A stretch of DNA of 64,000 nt from Bacillota bacterium (GTDB lineage: Bacteria; Bacillota; Clostridia; Christensenellales; SZUA-584), in NCBI GenBank assembly GCA_023390815.1, contig JAEWCC010000006.1, forward strand, positions 117,060 through 181,059, given 5' to 3'. The position numbers were made by a program, and so were the translations under genes. Positions within the stretch are counted from its first letter, which is position 1. Each line of letters begins with the position of its first letter. The notes under the pieces are model-generated. The model saw nothing but the letters and a program-made list of their open reading frames with translations. It did not search any database and was not told the DNA's origin. This document shows positions 17,375-24,605 of this stretch, piece by piece.

Positions 17375-18088
17375 TTAACCTACCTTTGGCAGGCTTTTGA
17401 CGAAATCCAGCAGCACCGTATAATCGCCCTGGATACATTCCAGGGCCTGCGACAGATCTCCCAACAGGTGATCGGTCACAAGGAACCCTTTAAAGCCCAA
17501 TTCCACGGCACACATGTCCTCGCGTACGTCGTTGCCCACCATATAGCATTCGTCCGCGTTAAGGCCGGTCTTACAGAGTATCTCGCGGTAATAACCGAGG
17601 TGCGGCTTGCAGTAACTCGAGTTGTCATAGTACGAAATGTACTCGAAGTCCTCCGGGCGCAGCCCCGCCCACTCCACACGCTGGTCTGTCGCCACGGCAG
17701 GGAACAGCGGATTGGTGGAGAGAATCAGCCTGTAACCCTTTTCCATCAGAATCCCGATAATCTCCGGCACATGCTCTTTTCGCAGCGCGCTTTCACGCAG
17801 CCTTTTATATCCGCCGTTGTAAAACCCGTTCATCAGCTCCAGCAGACGCGCGCTGCCGATATCCGAGAGCTGGTCGATCACCGCGTTGAACACGTCTCTG
17901 TTCGTGGCATGCCCGTCGTTGGCGAGCATCGCATAGATGGCTTTATGAAATATCGGTTGCCCTCTCACCGGATCGATTTGCCGCATGATGCCGCTTTCCT
18001 CGATCGCCTCAAAGTAAAGCCGGGTGAACATGTCCATATCGAGCGGGAGCAGCGTGCCGTCCAGGTCGAAAAAGACGGCTTTTCTCAC
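17375..18088 (-). CDS. HAD-superfamily hydrolase
   Basis: 237 aa. The haloacid dehalogenase motifs are clear: motif I VFFDLDGTLLPLD (nucleophile Asp), motif II LILSTNP, and motif III/IV with KPHLGYYREIL ... YMVGNDVREDMCAVELG. The family hydrolyses phosphate esters; the substrate is unknown. The GTG start at 18088 overlaps the glmU stop (GTGA) and has GGAGGG six bases upstream, so it is translated from the glmU message. In many Firmicutes prs occupies this position between glmU and pth. Confidence 0.85.
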   Translation of the reverse strand: MRKAVFFDLDGTLLPLDMDMFTRLYFEAIEESGIMRQIDPVRGQPIFHKAIYAMLANDGHATNRDVFNAVIDQLSDIGSARLLELMNGFYNGGYKRLRESALRKEHVPEIIGILMEKGYRLILSTNPLFPAVATDQRVEWAGLRPEDFEYISYYDNSSYCKPHLGYYREILCKTGLNADECYMVGNDVREDMCAVELGFKGFLVTDHLLGDLSQALECIQGDYTVLLDFVKSLPKVG

Positions 18089-19452
18089 TCTTCCCTCCGC
18101 CTTTTGGCCCAGCCGGGTATCACCGTCTGGCGGGCGCGCGCCACGCAAAGCGCATCGCCTTCCACATCATTGGTCACGGTGGAACCCGCCGCAACGTATG
18201 CGCCGTCGCCGATGGTAACGGGCGCAATCAGATTCGCGTTGCAGCCGATAAACGCGTTCTTGCCCACGACGGTGCGGCTCTTCTTTTTGCCGTCGTAGTT
18301 GACGAACACAACGCCGCAGCCGACGTTGGTTTTTTCACCGATCTCGCCGTCGCCAATGTAGGAAAGATGCGAAACCTTCGCGCCATCATGAATCTGTGCG
18401 TTCTTGACCTCCACGAAATCGCCCACACGGCAGTGGCTGCCTACATCACTGCCGGGCCGCAGGTACGCGTACGGGCCGATGGTGGAATATTCGCCAACGC
18501 GAGAGTCGAGAACCACCGAGTTTTGCACCTTGGTGCCGCGCCCGATAAAGCTGTTCTCGATGCGGCTGCCGGGGTACAGGATCGCTTCCTCGTCGATTAC
18601 CGTATTGCCTTCGAGCGTAACGCCCGGATAGATGACTGCGTCCCGGCCGACGGAAACGCCCGCATCGATGTAGACCGTATCCGGGTCGATCATCGTAACA
18701 CCCTGCTGCATCAGCGACGTGTTGATGCGCGCGCGCAGCACCTTTGCTACAGCGGCGAGCTGTGCGCGGTCGTTGACGCCCAGGCATTCCTGCGCATCGG
18801 CGCATACCACCGCCTGCGCGCCGTAGCCTTTTTTCACAATGTATTCCACGCAATCGGGGAGATAATACTCGCCCTGATCATTCTGGTTGCCGAGTGCCCC
18901 CAGCGCCTCAAGCAGCGCGGGAATATGGAAGCAATACACCGAGGTGTTTATCTCGCATACCGCTCTTTGCGCTTCCGTCGCGTCGCGGTGCTCCACGATG
19001 CACTGCACATGTCCTCCCTCACGGATAATCCGCCCATAGCCCGTCGGATCATCCAGAACCGCCGAAAGTACGCATACGCCCAGCTCGTTTTGCTGTGCGG
19101 TATCAATGACACCCCTGAGCGTCTCCGCGCGCAGTAGCGGCATATCGCCTGCAGCAACCAGCGCGTAGCCGTCGCCCTTTAAATATTCCATCGCCGCCAT
19201 CACAGCATGCCCGGTGCCGAGCTGCTCGCTCTGCACGGCATACGCCGCATCTTCGCCAAAATAATCCCGTATCTGCTGCGCCCCCACACCGATTACGAGC
19301 ACCGGCTTGTTACCCGTCGCGTTCCGTGCCGCCTCTGTCACCCAATGCGCAAGCGGTCTGCCCGCCGCGCGATGCATTACCTTAGGCAGAGACGAGCGCA
19401 TGCGCTTTCCTTCACCCGCGGCCAGTACGATAGCCGCGCAGTCTTTGATCAT
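18085..19452 (-). CDS. glmU: Bifunctional GlmU (GlcN-1-P acetyltransferase / GlcNAc-1-P uridylyltransferase)
   Basis: 455 aa, family length. Makes UDP-GlcNAc for peptidoglycan. The N-terminal uridylyltransferase shows LAAGEGKRMRSSLPKVMH, QLGTGHAV and AAGDMPLL. The C-terminal half is a left-handed beta-helix of hexapeptide repeats with the acetyltransferase residues in RPGSDVGSHCRVGDFVEVKNA, SHLSYIGD and NYDGKKKSRTVVG. The ATG has AGGAG upstream. First gene of a glmU-HAD unit upstream of pth-mfd. Confidence 0.96.
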   Translation of the reverse strand: MIKDCAAIVLAAGEGKRMRSSLPKVMHRAAGRPLAHWVTEAARNATGNKPVLVIGVGAQQIRDYFGEDAAYAVQSEQLGTGHAVMAAMEYLKGDGYALVAAGDMPLLRAETLRGVIDTAQQNELGVCVLSAVLDDPTGYGRIIREGGHVQCIVEHRDATEAQRAVCEINTSVYCFHIPALLEALGALGNQNDQGEYYLPDCVEYIVKKGYGAQAVVCADAQECLGVNDRAQLAAVAKVLRARINTSLMQQGVTMIDPDTVYIDAGVSVGRDAVIYPGVTLEGNTVIDEEAILYPGSRIENSFIGRGTKVQNSVVLDSRVGEYSTIGPYAYLRPGSDVGSHCRVGDFVEVKNAQIHDGAKVSHLSYIGDGEIGEKTNVGCGVVFVNYDGKKKSRTVVGKNAFIGCNANLIAPVTIGDGAYVAAGSTVTNDVEGDALCVARARQTVIPGWAKRRREE

Positions 19453-19549
19453 CGCTTTTTACTCCTATAAGTCATATCACATTTTCATATTCACTGATAT
19501 CAATCAGCATTTTTAACCACATCAATATTAGTTTATTATGCAAGGCATG

Positions 19550-19699
19550 TCAATGCGCTACGTTCCAGCGTATTTGTTTCCCCGGCCTGCATCCTGCTAC
19601 CGGTGCAGCATAGCAGCCGCACAGGTAACCCAAATAAAGATCAGGGCGGGAAAGTCCCTTGCCGAACTTGTCTTTCCAGCTTTCGTGGCGTTTCTTCAT
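19550..19699 (-). CDS. Possible small ORF, 49 codons
   Basis: An ATG-to-TGA frame encodes a basic N-terminus and a small Cys-containing middle (LYLGYLCGCYAAPVAGC). There is no clear Shine-Dalgarno sequence, only TAGAG, and it begins just beyond the pfkA terminator. The CGC/Gly pattern is reminiscent of small clostridial Cys-rich peptides, but chance is quite possible. Confidence 0.2.
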   Translation of the reverse strand: MKKRHESWKDKFGKGLSRPDLYLGYLCGCYAAPVAGCRPGKQIRWNVAH

Positions 19700-19702
19700 A
19701 CT

Positions 19703-19741
19703 CTAAAATAAGCGGCCCAAAGCAACAAAGCCTTGAGCCGC
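19703..19741 (-). terminator. Terminator of pfkA
   Basis: A 12-bp stem with two G-U pairs (GCGGCTCAAGGC / GCTTTGGGCCGC) is followed by TTATTTTAG on the minus strand, 38 bases past the pfkA stop. Confidence 0.7.
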
Positions 19742-19778
19742 CGATTGCGGTCAAATATTCATTTTAGATTACTCTCTA

Positions 19779-20840
19779 CTATTTTGCCTCGCCGAAGCTC
19801 AGTCCAATGTCACGCCCGACCTCCAGCAGTTTTGAGTCGAGCGGGATTGTCTTGGTTTTGCCCGCTACGTCCTTCATCAGGTTGGAGGTAATCCTGCCGT
19901 TCACCACCGCCACCGTATGGCCGAATTGCTTATCCCGGATCAGCTTCGCAGCGTATACGCCCATCTCGGTCGCGAGCAGCCGGTCGTACGGGCAGGGCGG
20001 CCCGCCGCGCTGATAGTGCCCCGGTACCACGACGCGCGTCTCAATATCGATCACCTGTGAAAGCTCATCCGCCACCTTGTAGCCGATCGAATAGTGCTTG
20101 CCCTTGAGGATCATATCCTCTGCATCCGTGCAGCTGCGCGCACCCTCCGCCACCGCAATGATCGAATACGGCTTGCCACTCTCATAGCGTTCATAGATCG
20201 CATCGGCCACCGCGCTAATCGTGTAGGGAATCTCGGGCAGCAGTATGACGTCCGCGCCGCCCGCAATACCGGCGCTTAAGGTCAGCCAGCCTGCGGTGTT
20301 GCCCATCAGCTCGATAATCATCACGCGCGAATGCGACATTGCGGTGGTATGCACGCGGTCGATCACGTCGGTCGCGATGTCCACCGCACTCTGGTAGCCG
20401 AACGTCACATCCGTGCCGTATATGTCGTTGTCAATCGTCTTGGGCAAGCCGATGATATTGAGCCCGTGCTCCGCGAGGATTCCCGCCGCGGCATGCGTGC
20501 CGTTGCCGCCCAGCGTGACAAGGCAATCCAGCTCCATCTTCTCGTAGTTTTTGGCCATCATCCGGAACATGTCAAGATATTTCCCGGTGTTCTGATGACC
20601 CGGCGCGCCGCCTCCGCGCGATGTACGCAGAATCGTACCGCCCAACGTAAGGATACCGGAAAACTCCTCCTTCTCCATCACGCGGTAATGTCCGTTGATA
20701 AGCCCGTCGTAGCCGCCCATGATGCCGACGATCTCAGCTTCGTCAAACATCTGGTATGTCGCCTTCGCCACCCCGCGTATCGCCGCGTTGAGGCCGGGGC
20801 AGTCTCCGCCGCTCGTGAGTATCCCAATGCGCGTGCGCAT
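19779..20840 (-). CDS. pfkA: 6-phosphofructokinase (PfkA family, mixed donor motifs)
   Basis: 353 aa. Phosphorylates fructose-6-phosphate in glycolysis. The N-terminus has GILTSGGDCPGLNAAIRG and the substrate loop MGNTAGWLT. The phosphoryl-donor loop reads GGNGTHA (Asn113 where E. coli PfkA has Asp103, Gly kept at the 104 position). The next motif is PKTIDND (Lys134 where ATP enzymes usually have Gly124). Gly104 is linked to ATP use and Lys124 to pyrophosphate use, so the donor is not certain. I recall this GGNGT/PKTIDND form in a clostridial PFK clade. The gene has a good promoter and ribosome site (GGAGGT) and its own terminator. Confidence 0.88.
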   Translation of the reverse strand: MRTRIGILTSGGDCPGLNAAIRGVAKATYQMFDEAEIVGIMGGYDGLINGHYRVMEKEEFSGILTLGGTILRTSRGGGAPGHQNTGKYLDMFRMMAKNYEKMELDCLVTLGGNGTHAAAGILAEHGLNIIGLPKTIDNDIYGTDVTFGYQSAVDIATDVIDRVHTTAMSHSRVMIIELMGNTAGWLTLSAGIAGGADVILLPEIPYTISAVADAIYERYESGKPYSIIAVAEGARSCTDAEDMILKGKHYSIGYKVADELSQVIDIETRVVVPGHYQRGGPPCPYDRLLATEMGVYAAKLIRDKQFGHTVAVVNGRITSNLMKDVAGKTKTIPLDSKLLEVGRDIGLSFGEAK

Positions 20841-20880
20841 ATTGTACCTCCGTCAAAAATCGATTGCGTCTTTTTCTCTG

Positions 20881-20909
20881 AGTATACAACAATGTACAGG
20901 GGCTTTCAA
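20881..20909 (-). promoter_or_regulatory. Sigma-A promoter of pfkA
   Basis: On the minus strand TTGAAA and TATACT are separated by exactly 17 bases, about 40 bases before the pfkA ATG. The -35 box touches the edge of the tandem repeat array. Confidence 0.75.
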
Positions 20910-20911
20910 TG

Positions 20912-21652
20912 GCGGCGCTGTTTGTAACTAAGGAGGTTTGCAGAAAAGCAATGCGAACTACTGATCTCCGGATTTCACAAGGTTGTATAAGAACTGACGC
21001 TGACTGCCGGTTCCCGCGCGGCGCTATTTGTAACTAAGGAGGTTTGCAGAAAAGCAAAGGAAACTACTGAGCTCCGGCTTTCACGAGGTCGCGGCGTACT
21101 TGGCCGGAGAGAAGGGTGGATATCGTTGCGATAAGCACACGGCCATGAGCATTCACGAGGCCTTTTGCGGACTGATGCTGGCTGCCGGTTCCCGCGGTTT
21201 TCGAACTGACGCTGGCTTTTGTTCCCCGCCGCGGAGCTATTTGTAACTAGGGGGCGTTACTGAAGTTATGAAAACTACAGAGTTCCGGATTTCACGAGGT
21301 CGCGGCGTACTTGGCCGGAGAGAAGGGTGGATATCGTTGCGATAAGCACACGGTTGCGGCATTCACGAGGCCGAATAAGAACTGACGCGAGCTATTGTTC
21401 CCACGGTGCTAGAACTGACGTTGGCTGCTAATCCCCGCCGCGGAGAACGCAGCACGTAAAAACGAGTGTAGTCTGCATCTATACTTGAGCAGTTACAGCT
21501 TTCACGAGGCCGCGGCGCACTTGGCTTGAGAGATGATTGGACACCGTTACGTCACTCATACGGCTGCGGTTTCCACAAGGTTGTTTTTGGACAATCGCTG
21601 GTTCCCGGTTTCCGCGCGTGCTAGAACCGCAGCTGGCTTTTGTCCCCCGCGG
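20912..21652. repeat. Degenerate tandem array of ~210-bp units, no gene
   Basis: Four units begin at 20912, 21018, 21231 and 21440 with GCGG(C/A)G... and, in the first three, TATTTGTAACTA-like starts. The spacings are 106, 213 and 209 bases; the first unit lacks its middle ~107 bases. Units 2 and 3 share a perfectly identical 64-base block (21079-21142 and 21290-21353). Each full unit carries a doubled ~34-bp submotif (GAACTGACGCTGGCTGCCGG-like) at 21169/21203, 21379/21412 and 21589/21624. No long frame spans the array in any direction. It fills the space between pfkA and the zinc-ribbon gene. Function unknown. Confidence 0.85.
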
Positions 21653-21682
21653 TTGGCTGCCACCAAAGCTGATGCCGGATAT

Positions 21683-21709
21683 AAAAAGAGAGGCGGGGAT
21701 GCCGCCTCC
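21683..21709 (-). terminator. Terminator of the zinc-ribbon gene
   Basis: A GAGGCGG / CCGCCTC stem is followed by TCTTTTTAT on the minus strand. Confidence 0.65.
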
Positions 21710-21750
21710 CTAAGAGGGTTATACTTCACTCCTGACGAGCAAATTCAAGC

Positions 21751-23166
21751 TCAGAATCCGCCGAGCATACCCGAGTTCAGTCCTAAGCCCATCATGTCCT
21801 CGAAGTCCTGCATCTCCGCATCCGATTTATCAATTTCAAAGCGGCTGTCGTCCTCAACGCTCTCTTTAGGCATGCCAAACGTAAACGTGCCGTTATAGTC
21901 GACGCCGTATTCGGTGCCTGTATCATCCGTCACCGTTACCGTGCCCTCCACATCATCGCCATCCCAGCTTTCGCTGCCTTCGACGGAGTAGGTCTGCACG
22001 ATGCCGGTATAGTCCACCTTGATTTCGCCTTCAAACTCGACATCCTTGCCTTTTCGCAGTATGTTGAAGTTGGCGTCCATCGAACCGTCCGCATCCACGC
22101 TATAGCTGATGTCTGTCCCGCTGCCTGTCTTTTCGTACCCGAACTGGATGTTTCCGGAACCATAATCTGTCCCATTATCGTAACCGAACTCAAGGTTTAC
22201 CGGCTTTCCGCCTTCGTAGCCGATCGTAACCGTAATCGTCAGCTCCACTTTGCCGACCGACTCTTGCCCGTTCTCGATCAACTCATCCAGATTCATATCC
22301 ATCTCTTTAAGTGCGTCGCTGAGTGCTTCATCCTCTTCCGCTTTATCCCTCAGCGTTTTTAGCGTATCGACGATATCCTGTGTAGTCAACGTGAGCGTGG
22401 TTTCGTTGGCGCTCTTTTCAAAGCAATCCTCGCTGATACTGTTGACCATCGCTTCCGCCACCAGCAGATAATCAATTTCGGCAGCATCCTGATCCTGCAT
22501 GCTCGCCACGAGAACCATAATCCTGTCCTTGAGCGCCATGGGCTTGGATAGGTCCTCATCCGTATCAAACTGCAGACCGCCAACCATACCATACATGCTG
22601 TAGTAGAGCGTATCTCCGTCGAGCTGGAGTCTGACATCCTGTCCCGCTACCTCGGCCCGCAGACCCAGCAGTTCTTTATCGTACGCGGCCGCGATGGAAG
22701 CCTCCATCGGGACGGTTCCTGTATTGATGTCGACATCCATATCCACGTCAAACGGTTCGGTAAGCAGGCGAGCCATATCCTTGTTGCCAAGGTCTGAGAA
22801 CGCGCCGACAAATACCCTGGCACCGTCGTTGACAAAACGGGTCTGCATTGTGCTGCCGGAAAGCGGCCATCCGCTGCCCGGTGCGAACACCACAAAAATC
22901 AGCACCGCCGCTACCGCCAGCAGCAGCACTACGCCGCCCGCAACCAGCATCCATGTCTTTTTCCTGCCTTTTTTCGGCGGCTGACCGTAAGGCGGCTGAC
23001 CATAAGAAGGTTGAATGTTCATCGGATCTGCCGGTTGGATGTACGAATTTTCCGGTTGGCTCTGTGGCGGCTGCGAAGCCGGGACAGGGCTGTCCACCTT
23101 GGTGCCGCATGATATGCAGAAAACGGAGCCTTCCGGAACCTCCGCGCCACAATTAGAACAATACAT
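21751..23166 (-). CDS. Zinc-ribbon single-pass membrane protein
   Basis: 471 aa from the ATG at 23166 (GGGAGG upstream). An N-terminal zinc ribbon MYCSNCGAEVPEGSVFCISCGTKV (CxxC...CxxC) is followed by a Pro/Gln/Tyr-rich cytoplasmic linker (~28-60), one membrane helix (~70-92) and a large extracellular acidic domain. The outer part is Asp/Gly/Thr-rich beta sequence with 'DVDMDVDINTG' and 'LQLDGDTLYYSMYG' motifs. The zinc_ribbon-linker-TM layout is common in clostridial envelope proteins of unknown role. I do not recognise the extracellular domain. Single gene with its own terminator. Confidence 0.7.
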   Translation of the reverse strand: MYCSNCGAEVPEGSVFCISCGTKVDSPVPASQPPQSQPENSYIQPADPMNIQPSYGQPPYGQPPKKGRKKTWMLVAGGVVLLLAVAAVLIFVVFAPGSGWPLSGSTMQTRFVNDGARVFVGAFSDLGNKDMARLLTEPFDVDMDVDINTGTVPMEASIAAAYDKELLGLRAEVAGQDVRLQLDGDTLYYSMYGMVGGLQFDTDEDLSKPMALKDRIMVLVASMQDQDAAEIDYLLVAEAMVNSISEDCFEKSANETTLTLTTQDIVDTLKTLRDKAEEDEALSDALKEMDMNLDELIENGQESVGKVELTITVTIGYEGGKPVNLEFGYDNGTDYGSGNIQFGYEKTGSGTDISYSVDADGSMDANFNILRKGKDVEFEGEIKVDYTGIVQTYSVEGSESWDGDDVEGTVTVTDDTGTEYGVDYNGTFTFGMPKESVEDDSRFEIDKSDAEMQDFEDMMGLGLNSGMLGGF

Positions 23167-23436
23167 ATTTGTCCTCCCTGTATTTATATTAACAAATCTG
23201 GCCAAAACGACTACGTTTATTTTACAATATTAACGGGGGTTTTACCATATGCATGTTCAAAGCAATCGGCAACAATCCCTCATTTTTCGCATTTTTTACG
23301 TCACCACCGGACTGTTTATTAATAAAATACTTATGTGGATCGTATAGAGTAACACTTTTTTATATGGTGTCATAGTATATCACATATCTGATATATCGAA
23401 TCAACGATATCGATCTTTAACAGGAGGTTAAATAAT

Positions 23437-23721
23437 ATGTCTTGCTACTATCGCAGTGGTTGCTACCATGCGCCCTGGTCGAGAATGGAACAGGAAAATG
23501 AGCAGGCTCAGGCTCAGGTTCAGGCTCAGGCTCAGGCCCAGGATCAGGATCAGAACCAGAGAAACGTATTCCGGGAAATCGGCAATGTTCATATCGACAT
23601 TGACAATGAGAACATTCTGGTTGCCGTGCTCGTGGTGGTTGCGGTTCTGACCGGTTCGCTTGACGGCACGGCTGTTCAGTCGCTGCTCGACAGGTTTGTT
23701 GGCTCAGGGGCTACCCGCTAA
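23437..23721 (+). CDS. Small Gln/Ala-repeat protein with C-terminal hydrophobic helix
   Basis: 94 aa. CAGGAGG lies upstream of the ATG. It begins with a Cys/Tyr-rich stretch (MSCYYRSGCYHAPW). A low-complexity QAQAQVQAQAQAQDQDQNQ tract follows (23503-23562), then FREIGNVHIDIDNENILVAVLVVVAVLTG, a charged strand running into a hydrophobic helix. The layout resembles small clostridial coat-type or surface proteins with Gln repeats, but I cannot name a family. The Gln/Ala tract is built from GCTCAGGTTCAG-like codons and could vary in length by slippage. Its own terminator follows. Confidence 0.6.
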   Translation: MSCYYRSGCYHAPWSRMEQENEQAQAQVQAQAQAQDQDQNQRNVFREIGNVHIDIDNENILVAVLVVVAVLTGSLDGTAVQSLLDRFVGSGATR

Positions 23722-23753
23722 AGGCAATACCCATATATAAATGTCCTTCTCAT

Positions 23754-23786
23754 AAAAAGGCTGCCCCGCCACTGGCAGCCTTTTTT
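23754..23786. terminator. Bidirectional terminator
   Basis: AAAAAGGCTGCC / GGCAGCCTTTTTT, between two converging genes, with a T run on both strands. Confidence 0.85.
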
Positions 23787-23795
23787 CTTTGCTTC

Positions 23796-24446
23796 TCAAT
23801 GATCCAGTTCTTTGGAAAAATGCTGATAATCCTTGTCGCCGTCCCAATCCCCACCCCATGTCCAGCCACGACTGGTGAACATCTGGTAGCACAGATCGTC
23901 GTGATCGATCATACCGGGCAGTCTGAGCCTTCGGTCTGTGTACGCTGCCCCGCTTTTCGGGGCGATGCGGCTGCCAATCATATACGGGTTAAGCATTGGG
24001 TTAATATCGATCGCAACACCGTAGCTGTGAAGCGAAAGTTTTGCCGTTCCCGTAATTACCCGGTAGCAAAACGCGGAAGTATTGTTGGCTTCCATCGAAA
24101 GCGTATCGTCGGCAGGTTCCCCAAAGTCATCTACAAGCCATATGGATGTAAACGCATACCGCGCGCCATATAGCGTGCGAAATACTTCCAGAACCTCTTT
24201 AGCCACCCGGCGATTCACAATCAACTCACCTTCGTGCACTTTACCGGCAAAGTCGTAATAGCGCAGTCCCAGGTAGCGCAGGTCATCGTACGTAATTGCC
24301 GCGCCCGAGTCATCTACAGGGTAGCTCATACCGGTGATGCGCATCCGGATATCCCTGCTGAGTTTAACGGAATAAAAACCATCGGACAATGTGAACCGTC
24401 CGTCTTCGGGCTTGGTATGTGGCATGGGAGCGTTCGGTATCGTCAC
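23796..24446 (-). CDS. M15-family D-alanyl-D-alanine carboxypeptidase-like protein
   Basis: About 217 aa from the GTG at 24446, which has AGGAGG eight bases upstream. The zinc peptidase motif LSLHSYGVAIDINPMLNPY supplies His and Asp. The final HxxDxxH-like part is WGGDWDGDKDYQHFSK. This matches the peptidase M15 (VanY/LdcB or endolysin L-Ala-D-Glu) fold, which trims peptidoglycan peptides. There is no clear signal peptide, so it may be cytoplasmic, spore-associated or exported by an unrecognised route. Divergent from the SpoVB-like gene. Confidence 0.8.
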   Translation of the reverse strand: MTIPNAPMPHTKPEDGRFTLSDGFYSVKLSRDIRMRITGMSYPVDDSGAAITYDDLRYLGLRYYDFAGKVHEGELIVNRRVAKEVLEVFRTLYGARYAFTSIWLVDDFGEPADDTLSMEANNTSAFCYRVITGTAKLSLHSYGVAIDINPMLNPYMIGSRIAPKSGAAYTDRRLRLPGMIDHDDLCYQMFTSRGWTWGGDWDGDKDYQHFSKELDH

Positions 24447-24605
24447 AGAATATCCTCCTGTACATACGCTTCGCAACGGTTCAACACGGTCGTCGGTCTA
24501 TCTATACTATGCCAGGCTCAAGGCTCAAAATGCAAACCTCGTACCAATACTGTACGCCGTTTCTCTCGCATATCATTATTTATCGCATATGCCAAGGATC
24601 ATGAC

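Larger units (their letters stand above)
19453..19778. other. Intergenic region between glmU and pfkA
   Basis: 326 bp. It holds the pfkA terminator and a possible 49-codon ORF, both listed separately. The 100 bp next to glmU are AT-rich and probably include its promoter, but I could not pick a convincing -35/-10 pair. Confidence 0.5.

Noticed and set aside
17264..18298. Plus-strand ORF of 344 codons
   Set aside because: It covers the antisense of the HAD gene and part of glmU, with no ribosome site.
21079..21150. T-box-like string AAGGGTGGATATCGTTGCG in the repeat units
   Set aside because: The T-box core AGGGTGGNACCGCG is broken by insertions, the string recurs in each tandem unit, and no aminoacyl-tRNA synthetase or amino-acid gene follows.
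20912..21652. CRISPR array
   Set aside because: The repeat period is ~210 bases with diverged units and no short identical repeats separated by unique spacers; no cas gene is near.
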